A DNA stretch of 64,000 nt from CBDDGJ01 sp965199285 (GTDB lineage Bacteria > Pseudomonadota > Alphaproteobacteria > RS24): assembly GCA_965199285.1 (NCBI GenBank), contig OZ240687.1:62001-126000 (forward strand). Reading direction: 5' to 3'. The stretch's first letter is position 1, and every line of letters begins with the position of its first letter. Shown here piece after piece: positions 1-8,760 of this stretch. The notes beneath the pieces were generated by a model that worked only from the letters and a program-made list of their open reading frames with translations, had not been told where the DNA came from and made no database searches. Position numbers and translations under genes: made by a program.

Positions 1-515
1 TCGGCGTTGGCGGCTTCCCCCAAAATGGTGAAATATTTCGCCCGCGCAGGGCCGATAAGCGCGGTGATAAGCGGGATGCTTTGCCAGCTCATATTAATCC
101 CAAGCGGCACTTCGGGCAGGCGCATATAGCTTTCCTCCCCCATAATCCGAAAATCGCACGCCACCGCAAGCGCCGCGCCGCCACCAATACAATAGCCTTC
201 AATCGCACAAATCGTGACCGCGTCAATCTCGTGCCAGGCGGTGACCATATCGGGGCCAAGCCGCACAAATTCGCGTTTTTCGAGCGTGTTTTCAGGCGGT
301 TTGGTGTCGCCCAAATCGGCACCGGCGGAAAAATAATCCGCCGCACCGGTTAAAATAATCGTATGAAACTGGCTATTGGCGCGATAATCGCGGGCGAAAT
401 CGCGTAAATCCTGCATCAGTTCAGGGTTGAGGGCATTGCGGGCTTGCGGGCGATTGAGCCTTACCGTTAATATATCTCCGTCAGCCTCGCAGATTAGATT
501 TTTGTATTTTTTCAT
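1..515 (-). CDS. Enoyl-CoA hydratase/isomerase family protein (3' end outside window)
   Basis: Partial gene: 171 codons are visible and the C-terminus lies beyond the left edge. The protein is a crotonase-fold enzyme, a family that hydrates or isomerises CoA thioesters in fatty-acid and amino-acid breakdown. Visible hallmarks are an oxyanion-hole segment SAGADLGD near residue 60, EGYCIGGGAAL near residue 105 and LPEVPLGI near residue 135, which carries the usual catalytic glutamate. I placed the start at the ATG at 515 because a GAGGG-type ribosome site lies just upstream; a second in-frame ATG at 530 would add five residues. It is divergent from rpoZ. The exact CoA substrate cannot be told from sequence. 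Confidence 0.85.
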   Translation of the reverse strand, partial: MKKYKNLICEADGDILTVRLNRPQARNALNPELMQDLRDFARDYRANSQFHTIILTGAADYFSAGADLGDTKPPENTLEKREFVRLGPDMVTAWHEIDAVTICAIEGYCIGGGAALAVACDFRIMGEESYMRLPEVPLGINMSWQSIPLITALIGPARAKYFTILGEAANA

Positions 516-601
516 TTTCACCCTCTTCATAAATTTATTGCATTCTGCCTTAATTCTGTGTAAGTACAAGCGCAAATTACATTAATTTAGCGGAGATAAA
601 A

Positions 602-1030
602 ATGGCACGGGTAACAGTTGAAGATTGCGTAGATAAAATTACCAACCGATTTGATTTAGTGTTGCTGGCATCACATCGAGCGCGTGGCATGTCGGCAGGT
701 GCATCGCTTTTGGTTGACCGCGATAATGATAAAAATACAGTGGTTGCCTTGCGCGAGATTGCCGATGAAAAACTGGTTCCGGCCGAAATAAAAGAAGATT
801 TGGTATCATCGCTGCAACGTCGGGTCGATGAGCAAGAATCCGAAGATGATATTATCGAAACCCATTTGCAGTTACAAAACAAGCAAGCGCCCTCTTCCTC
901 TTTAGAGCCGGCAGCAGAAGAAGATGCCGATGAAAGTGGCGAAGATATGGCACCGATGAGCGAAGATGATATTTTGGCACAATTACAAAAAATGCAAGAA
1001 GCTTCATCTAAGGATCGCCGCGACGATTAA
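602..1030 (+). CDS. rpoZ: DNA-directed RNA polymerase omega subunit
   Basis: Omega is the small subunit that wraps the beta' C-terminus and helps assemble and stabilise RNA polymerase. The N-terminal half is classic: MARVTVEDC followed by NRFDLVLLASHRAR, with VALREIADEKL near residue 50. The C-terminal half is an acidic, probably disordered tail rich in E, D and S, which makes the protein (142 aa) longer than the roughly 90 aa of enterobacterial omega; acidic extensions are common in alphaproteobacteria. It sits directly upstream of the RelA/SpoT-type gene, the usual pairing, which links omega to ppGpp signalling. A TAGCGGAGATAAAA ribosome site precedes the ATG. Confidence 0.97.
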   Translation: MARVTVEDCVDKITNRFDLVLLASHRARGMSAGASLLVDRDNDKNTVVALREIADEKLVPAEIKEDLVSSLQRRVDEQESEDDIIETHLQLQNKQAPSSSLEPAAEEDADESGEDMAPMSEDDILAQLQKMQEASSKDRRDD

Positions 1031-1048
1031 GCTTTCTGCCTAATCCCT

Positions 1049-1080
1049 AAAACCTCTTAAACCCTCTATAAAGCCTCTAT
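1049..1080 (+). repeat. Imperfect 11-bp tandem repeat after rpoZ
   Basis: Three imperfect units of about 11 bp of the type AAACCCTCTAT stand in the gap between the rpoZ stop and rsh. The last two (1059–1069 and 1070–1080) match at 10 of 11 positions. It is one of a set of short tandem duplications found at gene boundaries across this window. Confidence 0.5.
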
Positions 1081-1136
1081 CAAAGCGGCTAAAAGTTTCG
1101 TATGCTATCTCTCATGAAATTGTTTTGGAAAAGATA

Positions 1137-3296
1137 ATGTTACGCCAATTTCAACTGGTTGACCGCGTATTAAATTATGAGCCTGAGGCCGATGAAGCGG
1201 CGCTCAATAAGGCATATGTGTTTGCGGTGAAAATGCATGGCGAGCAAAAACGCGCCTCAGGCGATCCGTATTTTTCGCATCCGGTTGAAGTGGCAGGCAT
1301 TTTGACCGATCTCAAGCTTGATACAGCCAGCATCATCACCGCGCTTTTACATGATACGATTGAAGATACAGAAGCGACCTATGCCGAGATTAAAGATGGT
1401 TTTGGCGAAGAGGTTGCGCATTTGGTTGATGGGGTCACCAAGCTCTCGCAATTAGAGCTAAGCGAAAGCTCGCATAAGCAGGCGCAAAATTTTCGTAAAT
1501 TCATTATGGCAACCGCCGATGATGTGCGGGTGCTATTGGTGAAACTGGCGGATCGCCTGCATAATATGCGTACCCTTAATCATATTAAAGATGCAGAAAA
1601 GCGGCAAAGAATTGCGCAAGAAACGATGGATATTTACGCGCCGCTTGCCGGTCGTTTAGGGATGCAGAATTTCCGTGAGGAATTGGAAGATATTGCCTTT
1701 GGCGTGTTAAATCCGGAGGCGCGCAATATTGTCCAAGACCGGCTTTTGGCATTGCAAAAAGACCATAGCGATTTGCTTGATGAAATTGCCTATGAGCTTA
1801 AAACCATATTGGCACAATATGATTTACCGCATCAGATTGAGGGTCGCCTCAAACGCCCGTTTTCGATTTGGCAAAAGATTGAACGGCGCTCCATTTCAAT
1901 GGAACAGCTAAGCGATATTTATGGCTATCGGGTGATTGTTGAGAGGGAAGAAGATTGCTATCGCGCTTTGGGTATTTTGCATCGCCAATTCCGCCATGTG
2001 CCGGGCCGCTATAAGGATTATATATCAAATCCCAAGCTCAATAATTATCGGTCTCTACATACGATTATTATTGGCCCTCATAAGCGGCGGATTGAGGTGC
2101 AAATTCGGACAAATGAAATGCACCAAATCGCCGAGCGCGGGGTGGCGGCGCATTGGCATTATAAGGAAGGCACGAGCGGCGCAAATAAGGATATTGACCC
2201 CATCAACCAGCTGCAAACGCTGATTGCTCAATTACGCATGGGCGCGGAAAATGCGGAAGAATTTATGGAGCATACGCGTCTTGAGCTTTTTGTCGATCAG
2301 GTGTTTTGCTTTACCCCGAAAGGCCGCCTCATTGCGATGCCGCAAGGCGCAACTCTGCTTGATTTTGCCTATGCGGTACATACTGAGATTGGGCATAGCT
2401 GTGTCGGTGCTTTGGTAAATGGCAGGCGTGTGTCTATTCGTGATAAAATGCAAAATGGCGATGAGGTGGAAATTCTTACCGGCGTTCGCAAATCCCCTAA
2501 ACAAGCATGGTTGTCGATTGTCAAAACCGGTAAGGCGCGCGCCGCCATTCGGCACTATTTGCGCGAACGTGATCAGGGTGAATATGTCGAGCTAGGGCAA
2601 ACGCTGCTCACCCGATTTTTTGCCCGCACAAGTTATGAATTAACCGATGATGTGTTGCAGCGCGGGCTTACCTCATTCGGGCTTTTAGATATTGAAGATT
2701 TATATCGAGCGGTTGGAAAGGGAAAAATATCATGCGCATCAGTGTTGCGGACGGTGCATCCCCGCGCTCAGAAGAAAGGGGTTATTGCGCGGGCGGTCGA
2801 AGCGGTGAAAAATCGGCAGAGCGATAAATTTGCGGTTCCCGTCGGCTATAATTTGCACGGGCAAGCCATGCGCTTTGCTGAAAATTATTATCTTGTGCCT
2901 GGGGATGATATTGTCGGCATTTTACAATCGGATCAAGGTTTGGTGATTTATCCTGCCAAAGATAAAATGCTAGACCAGTTCGAAAATGAGCCAGATCGTT
3001 GGGTGCAAATGAAATGGGATGTTGATAAAGATACGCCCCCTCTTTTCTTGGCACGCCTCGCGCTTACGCTTTTTAATCGCACTGGCGCGCTTAGCAATGT
3101 CAGCGAAACCATTGCCGATTTTAATGCCAATATTACCAATCTCACCCTCACCCAAAAGGGGGATGATTTTTACAATTTGGTGTTTGATCTTGAAGTGGTT
3201 GATGTTGAGCATATAAGGCGATTAATCTCGGCATTGCGGGGGCTTTCCGTAGTCAACAAAATTGACAGAATCATACATGATGAAAGCGAAGGATAA
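1137..3296 (+). CDS. rsh: Bifunctional (p)ppGpp synthetase/hydrolase (RelA/SpoT homologue)
   Basis: Makes and degrades the alarmone (p)ppGpp in the stringent response. Domains in order: HD hydrolase at about residues 40–180, with FSHPVEVAGIL and LLHDTIEDT providing the metal-binding HD pair, so hydrolysis should be active; synthetase at about 230–350, with GRYKDYISNPK and EVQIRT; TGS near 380–440; C-terminal ACT near 640–719. The first in-frame start at 1125 is a TTG; the ATG at 1137 gives the usual N-terminus MLRQFQLVDRV and has GGAAAAG just upstream, so I chose it (719 aa). Alphaproteobacteria usually carry a single such enzyme. It follows rpoZ and precedes pyrE by a few bases. Confidence 0.96.
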   Translation: MLRQFQLVDRVLNYEPEADEAALNKAYVFAVKMHGEQKRASGDPYFSHPVEVAGILTDLKLDTASIITALLHDTIEDTEATYAEIKDGFGEEVAHLVDGVTKLSQLELSESSHKQAQNFRKFIMATADDVRVLLVKLADRLHNMRTLNHIKDAEKRQRIAQETMDIYAPLAGRLGMQNFREELEDIAFGVLNPEARNIVQDRLLALQKDHSDLLDEIAYELKTILAQYDLPHQIEGRLKRPFSIWQKIERRSISMEQLSDIYGYRVIVEREEDCYRALGILHRQFRHVPGRYKDYISNPKLNNYRSLHTIIIGPHKRRIEVQIRTNEMHQIAERGVAAHWHYKEGTSGANKDIDPINQLQTLIAQLRMGAENAEEFMEHTRLELFVDQVFCFTPKGRLIAMPQGATLLDFAYAVHTEIGHSCVGALVNGRRVSIRDKMQNGDEVEILTGVRKSPKQAWLSIVKTGKARAAIRHYLRERDQGEYVELGQTLLTRFFARTSYELTDDVLQRGLTSFGLLDIEDLYRAVGKGKISCASVLRTVHPRAQKKGVIARAVEAVKNRQSDKFAVPVGYNLHGQAMRFAENYYLVPGDDIVGILQSDQGLVIYPAKDKMLDQFENEPDRWVQMKWDVDKDTPPLFLARLALTLFNRTGALSNVSETIADFNANITNLTLTQKGDDFYNLVFDLEVVDVEHIRRLISALRGLSVVNKIDRIIHDESEG

Positions 3297-3301
3297 AGAG
3301 G

Positions 3302-3328
3302 ATGAAGACAATGAAGCCAATGAAGACA
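3302..3328 (+). repeat. 9-bp tandem triplication at the pyrE start
   Basis: Three units ATGAAGACA, ATGAAGCCA and ATGAAGACA lie head to tail, so pyrE has three in-frame ATG codons nine bases apart. The unit length is a multiple of three, so frame is kept. The AAAGAGG ribosome site at 3295–3301 is correctly spaced only for the middle ATG at 3311. Confidence 0.8.
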
Positions 3329-3922
3329 GAGGCTGTATTAAAAGAGTTTCGTAATGCCAATGCCCTATTGGAGGGGCATTTTACCTTATCATCCGGCAAA
3401 CATGCGCGGCTTTATTTGCAATGCGCGCGGGTGTTTATGGATGCGAAGCGGGCAGGGCGGCTGTGTCGGGCGCTTGCCAAAAAAGTCCGCGCCGTGATCG
3501 GTGAGGTTGATATGGTTGTGTCGCCAGCTATGGGCGGGGTGATTGTTGGGCATGAAATGGGGCGCGCGCTGGGCGTGCCGGCAATGTTTCTGGAACGGGT
3601 TGAGGGGACATTCCAATTACGCCGCGGCTTTGATATTCGTAAAAATGCGCGGGTTTTGATGGTTGAGGATGTCATTACCACGGGCTTGTCTTCCAAAGAA
3701 GCGATTAAGGCCATTCGTGCACATGGCGGTAAGGTGATCGGCGGCGCGTGTGTGATCGACCGTTCTGGCGGCAAAGCCAAAATAGGTATCAAGCTGGTAT
3801 CATTGGCGGAGATTTTTATCGAAACATTTGATCCTGATAGATTGCCAGATGATTTGAGACATATGCCCGCCATCAAACCAGGAAGCCGTGATTTGCCTAA
3901 GAATCATAATCCGAAAGCGTGA
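3311..3922 (+). CDS. pyrE: Orotate phosphoribosyltransferase
   Basis: Transfers phosphoribose from PRPP to orotate to make OMP in pyrimidine synthesis. The PRPP-binding signature VLMVEDVITTGLSS is present near residue 115, and FTLSSGKHARLYLQC near residue 20 is the usual orotate/PRPP contact region. It belongs to the alphaproteobacterial PyrE type, with the tail MPAIKPGSR. The start is ambiguous because ATG codons occur at 3302, 3311 and 3320 inside a 9-bp triplication; 3311 has the best ribosome-site spacing (203 aa). It follows rsh by 14 bp. The next gene starts 2 bp past its stop. Confidence 0.94.
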   Translation: MKPMKTEAVLKEFRNANALLEGHFTLSSGKHARLYLQCARVFMDAKRAGRLCRALAKKVRAVIGEVDMVVSPAMGGVIVGHEMGRALGVPAMFLERVEGTFQLRRGFDIRKNARVLMVEDVITTGLSSKEAIKAIRAHGGKVIGGACVIDRSGGKAKIGIKLVSLAEIFIETFDPDRLPDDLRHMPAIKPGSRDLPKNHNPKA

Positions 3923-3924
3923 TT

Positions 3925-4437
3925 ATGTTTCGTCGTCGGTCTCCCTTAAACTTTATCAAAAAACTGCGTGAGATTTTCTGGCCAAGCATGGGCTGGGGGC
4001 GGTATCTCGAATATGTTTTGCGACGGCTATCACGGCTTAAAGGAGATACACATTCAATCGCGCTTGGTACTGCGATTGGGATTTTCGCATCCTTCACCCC
4101 ATTTTTGGGGCTACATATTATTTTGGCGGGGCTGATAAGCTGGTTTACAAAGGCCAATATTATCGCCAGCGTGCTTGGCACGGCTGTGGGTAATCCGCTC
4201 AGTTTCCCGCTGATTTGGCTTGTCAGTTTTAATCTTGGCTATCGTTTATTGGGGCGCGAAACCGATGGCGGTTATGTTGAAAATATCAGCCTCATGAACT
4301 TATTTGACAGATTTGGCGAGGTGCTTTTGCCATGGCTTATCGGAGGCACATTATGTGGGCTGCTCGCCGCTGTACCGAGCTATTATTTCATTTTTGGGTT
4401 GATAGAATCCTATAAAAGGCGCAAAAGGCGGAAATGA
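3925..4437 (+). CDS. DUF2062 family membrane protein
   Basis: Small integral membrane protein of the DUF2062 family, whose function is unknown. It has a basic N-terminus (MFRRRSPLNF), the family-type motif HSIALGTAIGIFASFTP near residue 40, a helix through about residue 80, GNPLSFPLIW near residue 90, and a last helix near 140 before a KRRKRRK tail, consistent with a cytoplasmic C-terminus. A GTG at 3919 is in frame but would overlap pyrE; the ATG at 3925 is preferred (170 aa). The gene overlaps pdxJ by 4 bp, which suggests translational coupling. Its place between pyrE and pdxJ is conserved in alphaproteobacteria. Confidence 0.85.
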   Translation: MFRRRSPLNFIKKLREIFWPSMGWGRYLEYVLRRLSRLKGDTHSIALGTAIGIFASFTPFLGLHIILAGLISWFTKANIIASVLGTAVGNPLSFPLIWLVSFNLGYRLLGRETDGGYVENISLMNLFDRFGEVLLPWLIGGTLCGLLAAVPSYYFIFGLIESYKRRKRRK

Positions 4438-5192
4438 GTGAAATTGCAAAATTGCGCTTAGGGCTTAATATTGACCATGTCGCGACCATCCGCAATGCGC
4501 GCGGCGGGCGCGTGCCAGACCCGTTGCGGGCGGTAAAGATTGCGGTTGCGGCAGGCGTTGATAATATTACCGCGCATTTGCGTGAAGACCGTCGTCATAT
4601 TTCGGATGATGATATTGCGCGCTTGGCAAGCGAGATAAACGAGCCGCTAAATCTCGAAATGGCGGCAACCGAAGAAATGTTGCAAATCGCGCTGCGCCAT
4701 AAACCGCATGCGTGTTGTTTGGTTCCGGAAAAGCGGCAAGAGCTTACAACCGAAGGCGGGCTTGATGTGGTGGCGCTGCATAATCGCTTACCAGATTTTA
4801 TTTTGCCATTACAGCGCAATGGTTCGCGCTTATCGCTATTTATTGACCCCGAGCCAGAACAGGTAAGAGCGGCTGCCGCTTTGCAGGCTGATTGTATTGA
4901 AATTCATGCCGGGCCTTTTACGCATGCGCATCATAATGGTGACAGTAAGGCACGCGCTTACGAATTATCGCGCATTCATGAGGCCGCACAGCTTGCGGCA
5001 GAATTGGGGCTGGAAGTCCATGCGGGGCATGGCTTTTGTTATGAAACGGTTGGCGATGTGGCGGCGATTAAGGATATTGTTGAGCTTAATATTGGCCATT
5101 TTCTTATTAGCGAAGCGATTTTTCAGGGGCTTGAGACAGCTCTTTTGACAATGCGGGCGGCGATGGATGAAGGACGAAAGCGGGCGGCATGA
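4434..5192 (+). CDS. pdxJ: Pyridoxine 5'-phosphate synthase
   Basis: Condenses 1-deoxyxylulose 5-phosphate with 3-amino-2-oxopropyl phosphate to give pyridoxine 5'-phosphate, the last ring-forming step of DXP-dependent vitamin B6 synthesis. Family motifs: LGLNIDHVATIRNARGG at the N-terminus, ITAHLREDRRHI near residue 45, the NLEMAAT segment with the catalytic glutamate near residue 70, and HAGHGF near residue 195. At 252 aa it is of normal length. It overlaps the DUF2062 gene upstream and acpS downstream by 4 bp each (ATGA junctions); the pdxJ–acpS pair is widely conserved. Confidence 0.97.
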   Translation: MSEIAKLRLGLNIDHVATIRNARGGRVPDPLRAVKIAVAAGVDNITAHLREDRRHISDDDIARLASEINEPLNLEMAATEEMLQIALRHKPHACCLVPEKRQELTTEGGLDVVALHNRLPDFILPLQRNGSRLSLFIDPEPEQVRAAAALQADCIEIHAGPFTHAHHNGDSKARAYELSRIHEAAQLAAELGLEVHAGHGFCYETVGDVAAIKDIVELNIGHFLISEAIFQGLETALLTMRAAMDEGRKRAA

Positions 5193-5593
5193 TTATTGGG
5201 ATTGGTAGTGATTTGATTGATATTCGACGAATTGAAAAAACTCTCGCCCGTTTTGGCGATCGATTTATTGAGCGCATTTTCACCCCGGTCGAGCAAGCCC
5301 GTTCCCACGGCCGTAAACTCACCGCTGCAAGCTATGCTAAACGTTTTGCCGCGAAAGAAGCCTGCGCCAAAGCGCTTGGTACGGGGCTAAGGCAAGGGGT
5401 GTTTTGGCGCGATATGGGGGTGGTGAATTTACCCTCTGGCAAGCCGAGCCTCGCGCTTACCAATGGCGCGCACCAACGCTTGCAAAAAATCACCCCACAA
5501 GGTAAGCACGCACAAATTGACCTCACAATTACAGATGATTATCCTTTGGCGCAGGCCTTTGTTATTATTTCGGCGATAGATAGAAATGAGTAA
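5189..5593 (+). CDS. acpS: Holo-[acyl-carrier-protein] synthase
   Basis: Transfers 4'-phosphopantetheine from CoA to the serine of acyl carrier protein. The Mg-binding signature GIGSDLIDIRRIE is at the N-terminus and the second signature KRFAAKEACAKALGTG is near residue 50. Length (134 aa) is normal for the short trimeric AcpS type. The start ATG overlaps the pdxJ stop, and lepB follows 10 bp downstream, so it sits inside the core operon. Confidence 0.96.
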   Translation: MIIGIGSDLIDIRRIEKTLARFGDRFIERIFTPVEQARSHGRKLTAASYAKRFAAKEACAKALGTGLRQGVFWRDMGVVNLPSGKPSLALTNGAHQRLQKITPQGKHAQIDLTITDDYPLAQAFVIISAIDRNE

Positions 5594-5603
5594 AGTATAA
5601 AAG

Positions 5604-6377
5604 ATGAGCGAAGATAAAAACATAAAAGCCGATGCGCAAAGACGTAGCCTGTTGCAATCATTTTGGGATGACCGCTATTTCATCAGCATCGCGCTTATTG
5701 TGGCGTTTATCTTGCGGAGCTTTTTTTATCAACCGTTCAATATTCCCTCCGGCTCGATGAAGCCCACCCTGTTGATTGGTGATTTTATTTTCACCTCTAA
5801 ATTTGCTTACGGATATTCGCGCCATTCCATGCCATTTAGCCCGCCGCTTTGGCAAGGGCGCTTATGGGAGGATAAGCCGCAGCGCGGTGATGTGGTGGTG
5901 TTTAAGCTGCCTAGTGATGGGCGGACGGATTATATTAAGCGGCTGATTGGCCTGCCAGGTGACGAAATTGAGCTTAGAAATGGCGTGGTGTACTTAAATG
6001 GAAAAGCGCTGCCCCGCGAACGGATAAGTGATTTTGTTGAGCCCCAAGCAAGCGGGCAGTTTGAAACGATAATCCGCTATAAAGAGACGCTTCCCAATGG
6101 TGTCTCTTATGAGGTTTTGGATAGCGATCCGGCCAGTGGCGCGGATAATACGCCGCTTTATATTGTGCCGGACGGGCATTATTTTTTAATGGGCGATAAT
6201 CGGGATAATTCTGCTGATAGCCGCTTTCTCTCACATGTCGGCTATGTGCCTTATGAAAATCTGGTCGGGCAGGCGGATATTGTCTTTTTCTCCTTTGACA
6301 ATAGGTATAGATGGTGGCAGTTTTGGTATTGGCCGATCGCGATAAGATATGGGAAATTATTAGAAGAGGTAAAATAA
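5604..6377 (+). CDS. lepB: Signal peptidase I
   Basis: Inner-membrane serine protease that cuts signal peptides from Sec-exported (and Tat-exported) preproteins. One N-terminal membrane helix (about residues 27–42) is followed by box B with SGSMKPT, where Ser51 is the nucleophile, and box D with YIKRLIGLPGD, where Lys112 is the general base. Box E, GDNRDNSADSR, is near residue 200. Length 257 aa is typical for alphaproteobacteria. The stop TAA shares one base with the rnc start. Confidence 0.97.
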   Translation: MSEDKNIKADAQRRSLLQSFWDDRYFISIALIVAFILRSFFYQPFNIPSGSMKPTLLIGDFIFTSKFAYGYSRHSMPFSPPLWQGRLWEDKPQRGDVVVFKLPSDGRTDYIKRLIGLPGDEIELRNGVVYLNGKALPRERISDFVEPQASGQFETIIRYKETLPNGVSYEVLDSDPASGADNTPLYIVPDGHYFLMGDNRDNSADSRFLSHVGYVPYENLVGQADIVFFSFDNRYRWWQFWYWPIAIRYGKLLEEVK

Positions 6378-7036
6378 TGACAGATAGCAAAGCCCTAAAC
6401 GCATTTATGCAGCGCCTGGGCTATCTGTTTCAAAATATCGCGCTTTTGGAGGAAGCCTTACACCATAGTGGCAAAGGCAAAAATAATGAGCATCTGGAAT
6501 TTTTGGGTGATCGGGTGTTGGGCTTAGCGATTGCGGGCTATTTAACCGAAGCTTATAGGGATGAACCAGAAGGGCATCTCGCCCGCCGCTTGGCCAGTTT
6601 GGTAAGCCATAAATCTTGCTCGCATGTGGCAGAGCGGTGGGATATTGCCAGCGTGTTACGCACCGAACATAAAAATATTGTGATCACTCGCAATATGCAG
6701 GCAGATTGTTGTGAAGCGGTGCTGGCGGCGATTTATCTAGATGGTGGTATGGATGCAGCCGAAGAGGTGATCTTTACGCATTGGGAACCCTTATTTGAAC
6801 GCATGCAGGAAGCACCGATCGATGGCAAAACCGCGTTGCAGGAATGGGCGGTGCGCAATGGCTATGATTTGCCGGTTTATAAAATGGTAAAGCAGGCTGG
6901 TCCCGATCATGCGCCAGTTATTACCGCCTCTGTAACGGTTGAAGGGTTTGGAATGAGAGAGGCTGAAGCCTCCTCCCGACGGGCGGCCGAACAGCTTGCG
7001 GCGCAGGCCTTATTGCATAGCCGTAAAAATGGGTGA
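6377..7036 (+). CDS. rnc: Ribonuclease III
   Basis: Double-strand-specific endoribonuclease that processes rRNA precursors and structured mRNAs. The catalytic signature HLEFLGDRVLGL is near residue 40 (metal ligands E42 and D46 by family alignment) and the second acidic cluster falls in DCCEAVLAAIYLDGG near residue 110. A dsRNA-binding domain fills roughly 150–219, with a recognisable SSRRAAEQLAAQALL helix. The open frame extends 22 codons upstream into lepB, but the ATG at 6377 with an AAGAGG site is the real start (219 aa). The lepB–rnc–era order is classic. Confidence 0.96.
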   Translation: MTDSKALNAFMQRLGYLFQNIALLEEALHHSGKGKNNEHLEFLGDRVLGLAIAGYLTEAYRDEPEGHLARRLASLVSHKSCSHVAERWDIASVLRTEHKNIVITRNMQADCCEAVLAAIYLDGGMDAAEEVIFTHWEPLFERMQEAPIDGKTALQEWAVRNGYDLPVYKMVKQAGPDHAPVITASVTVEGFGMREAEASSRRAAEQLAAQALLHSRKNG

Positions 7037-7040
7037 GCTC

Positions 7041-7928
7041 ATGCAACGCTGTGGATTTGTCGCTATTCTCGGTGCGCCAAATGCTGGCAAATCAACTCTG
7101 GTAAATACGCTGATTGGCGAAAAAATCGCGATTGTCACCCATAAGGCGCAAACGACACGCGCGCGCTTGCGCGGGGTTTTGTTGCATGAGACGGCGCAAA
7201 TTATCCTCATTGATACACCCGGCATTTTTAATCCCGCCAAGCGGTTTGAGCGGGCAATGGTTGAAAGTGCGTTTACGGGGATGGATGATGCGGATATAAT
7301 CCTGCTGGTGGTGGATGTTACGCGTCCGCTCCCAAGCGCGATTGAACATCTTTTGCCGCGTTTGGCGCAAACTCAAAAACTAATTGTGTTGGTGCTCAAT
7401 AAAATTGACCTCATCGCGCGAGAAAAATTGCTTTCGCTGGCGCAAAACATATCAGAGCAGGTGAATTTCGCGCATATTTTCATGGTCTCGGCAAAAACCG
7501 GTGATGGCCTGTCTGAGCTTGCCCCACAATTAGCGGCAATGATGCCGCAAGGGGCTTGGCTTTATCCGGAAGACCAAGCCGCCGATATGCCGCTTTATCT
7601 CATGGCGGCGGAGATTACCCGCGAGAAATTATTTTTGCGCTTGCACCAAGAACTGCCTTATGAGCTTACGGTTGAAACCGAAAAATGGCAGCAGCAGACA
7701 AACGCCATTCGTATTGAGCAGGTGATTTACGTCCGCCGCGCCAGCCAAAAATCAATCGTGCTCGGCAAGGGCGGGCGGATGATTAAGGACATTGGTGAAC
7801 AAGCACGCACCGAATTGCAGGACATTATGCAAACCAATGTGCATTTATTTTTATTTGTGAAGCAGCGTGAGAATTGGCTCAATGACCCTGAACGCTATCG
7901 CTATTTAGGGCTGGAGTTTGGTAAATGA
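7041..7928 (+). CDS. era: GTPase Era
   Basis: Essential GTPase that binds the 3' end of 16S rRNA and helps 30S assembly. G1 is GAPNAGKST, G3 is DTPG, G4 is NKID and the SAKTGDG element serves as G5. The C-terminal KH domain (from about residue 200) shows VLGKGGRMIKDIG. The frame is open upstream into rnc; an ATG at 7029 is also in frame, but 7041 has a GGTGAG site and gives the normal N-terminus just ahead of the P-loop (295 aa). The stop overlaps recO by 4 bp. Confidence 0.96.
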   Translation: MQRCGFVAILGAPNAGKSTLVNTLIGEKIAIVTHKAQTTRARLRGVLLHETAQIILIDTPGIFNPAKRFERAMVESAFTGMDDADIILLVVDVTRPLPSAIEHLLPRLAQTQKLIVLVLNKIDLIAREKLLSLAQNISEQVNFAHIFMVSAKTGDGLSELAPQLAAMMPQGAWLYPEDQAADMPLYLMAAEITREKLFLRLHQELPYELTVETEKWQQQTNAIRIEQVIYVRRASQKSIVLGKGGRMIKDIGEQARTELQDIMQTNVHLFLFVKQRENWLNDPERYRYLGLEFGK

Positions 7929-8659
7929 AATGGCGCGATGATGCTATTATTATCACGGTCAGACGGCATGGCGAGACATCGGCAATTATTGACCTGTTCA
8001 GTAAAAGTCACGGCCGTTATGCGGGGCTGGTGCGTGGTGGTATGTCGCGGCGTTTGCGTCCGGTTTTGCAAAGCGGTAATTTAGTCGATGCCAGCTGGCA
8101 TGCACGTCTGGAAGAGCATTTAGGCAATTTAACAATCGAGCCAAAACATGGGTTTGCGAGCCATGCCATGAGCGTGCCCGAAAGTTTATGCGCAGTGTTG
8201 GGGTTATGCAGCTTGCTGAAAATCGTGCCAGAACGACAAGCCCATGCGCGGCTTTATGAGCTTTCTTGCTTGATATTAGAAAATATTACGGAAGAGGATA
8301 TGTGGCCAATTTTATTTGCGCGGTTTGAAATGGCGCTGCTTGAAGATATGGGCTTCGGACTTGACTTGAAAAGCTGTGCCGCAACGGGGGCGCGTGAGAA
8401 TTTACACTATGTATCACCGCGTTCTGGCCGTGCCGTAAGCGCTGCTGCCGCCAAGCCTTATCTCGATAAATTATTTATTCTGCCTATATTTCTTTCCGAC
8501 CCGCAAGCGATAAATGTGCCGCTTTGTGATGTTGTTGAAAGCCTTAAATTAACCGGCTATTTTCTTGAGCGGCGGCTTTATCACCCGCATAATTTAACTT
8601 TGCCAGAGGCGCGACAGGCAATGATTGATAAATTACAAGCGAAAGTACCAGCATTATAA
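7925..8659 (+). CDS. recO: DNA repair protein RecO
   Basis: Recombination mediator that, with RecR, loads RecA onto SSB-coated single-stranded DNA. It has an N-terminal OB fold (WRDDAIIITVRRHGE) followed by a helical domain; the segment LDLKSCAATG with YVSPRSGRAVS is the alphaproteobacterial version of the zinc-finger region and keeps only one of the four cysteines, as is common in this class. 244 aa is normal length. The ATGA overlap with era suggests coupled translation. Confidence 0.94.
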   Translation: MKWRDDAIIITVRRHGETSAIIDLFSKSHGRYAGLVRGGMSRRLRPVLQSGNLVDASWHARLEEHLGNLTIEPKHGFASHAMSVPESLCAVLGLCSLLKIVPERQAHARLYELSCLILENITEEDMWPILFARFEMALLEDMGFGLDLKSCAATGARENLHYVSPRSGRAVSAAAAKPYLDKLFILPIFLSDPQAINVPLCDVVESLKLTGYFLERRLYHPHNLTLPEARQAMIDKLQAKVPAL

Positions 8660-8709
8660 ATTTATTAAGTTGGTGAATAATCTAAAAGCCAAACAATCTA
8701 AAACAATGC

Positions 8710-8740
8710 TTGATAAGACAGGTATGAATCTTGCTATAAG
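8710..8740 (+). promoter_or_regulatory. Weak candidate promoter for parC
   Basis: TTGATA at 8710–8715 and TATAAG at 8735–8740 resemble -35 and -10 boxes, but the 19-bp spacer is long. A nearby direct repeat, AATCTAAAA at 8679–8687 and 8695–8703, lies just upstream. The 101-bp gap between recO and parC is the first real break in the core run, so a promoter here is expected. Confidence 0.3.
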
Positions 8741-8760
8741 ATGCGCATTATAAGCAAGAG

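Noticed and set aside
1125..1136. rsh start at 1125
   Set aside because: The codon is TTG; the ATG at 1137 has the better site and the family N-terminus.
7029..7040. era start at 7029
   Set aside because: No ribosome site ahead of it; 7041 follows GGTGAG and begins just before the P-loop.
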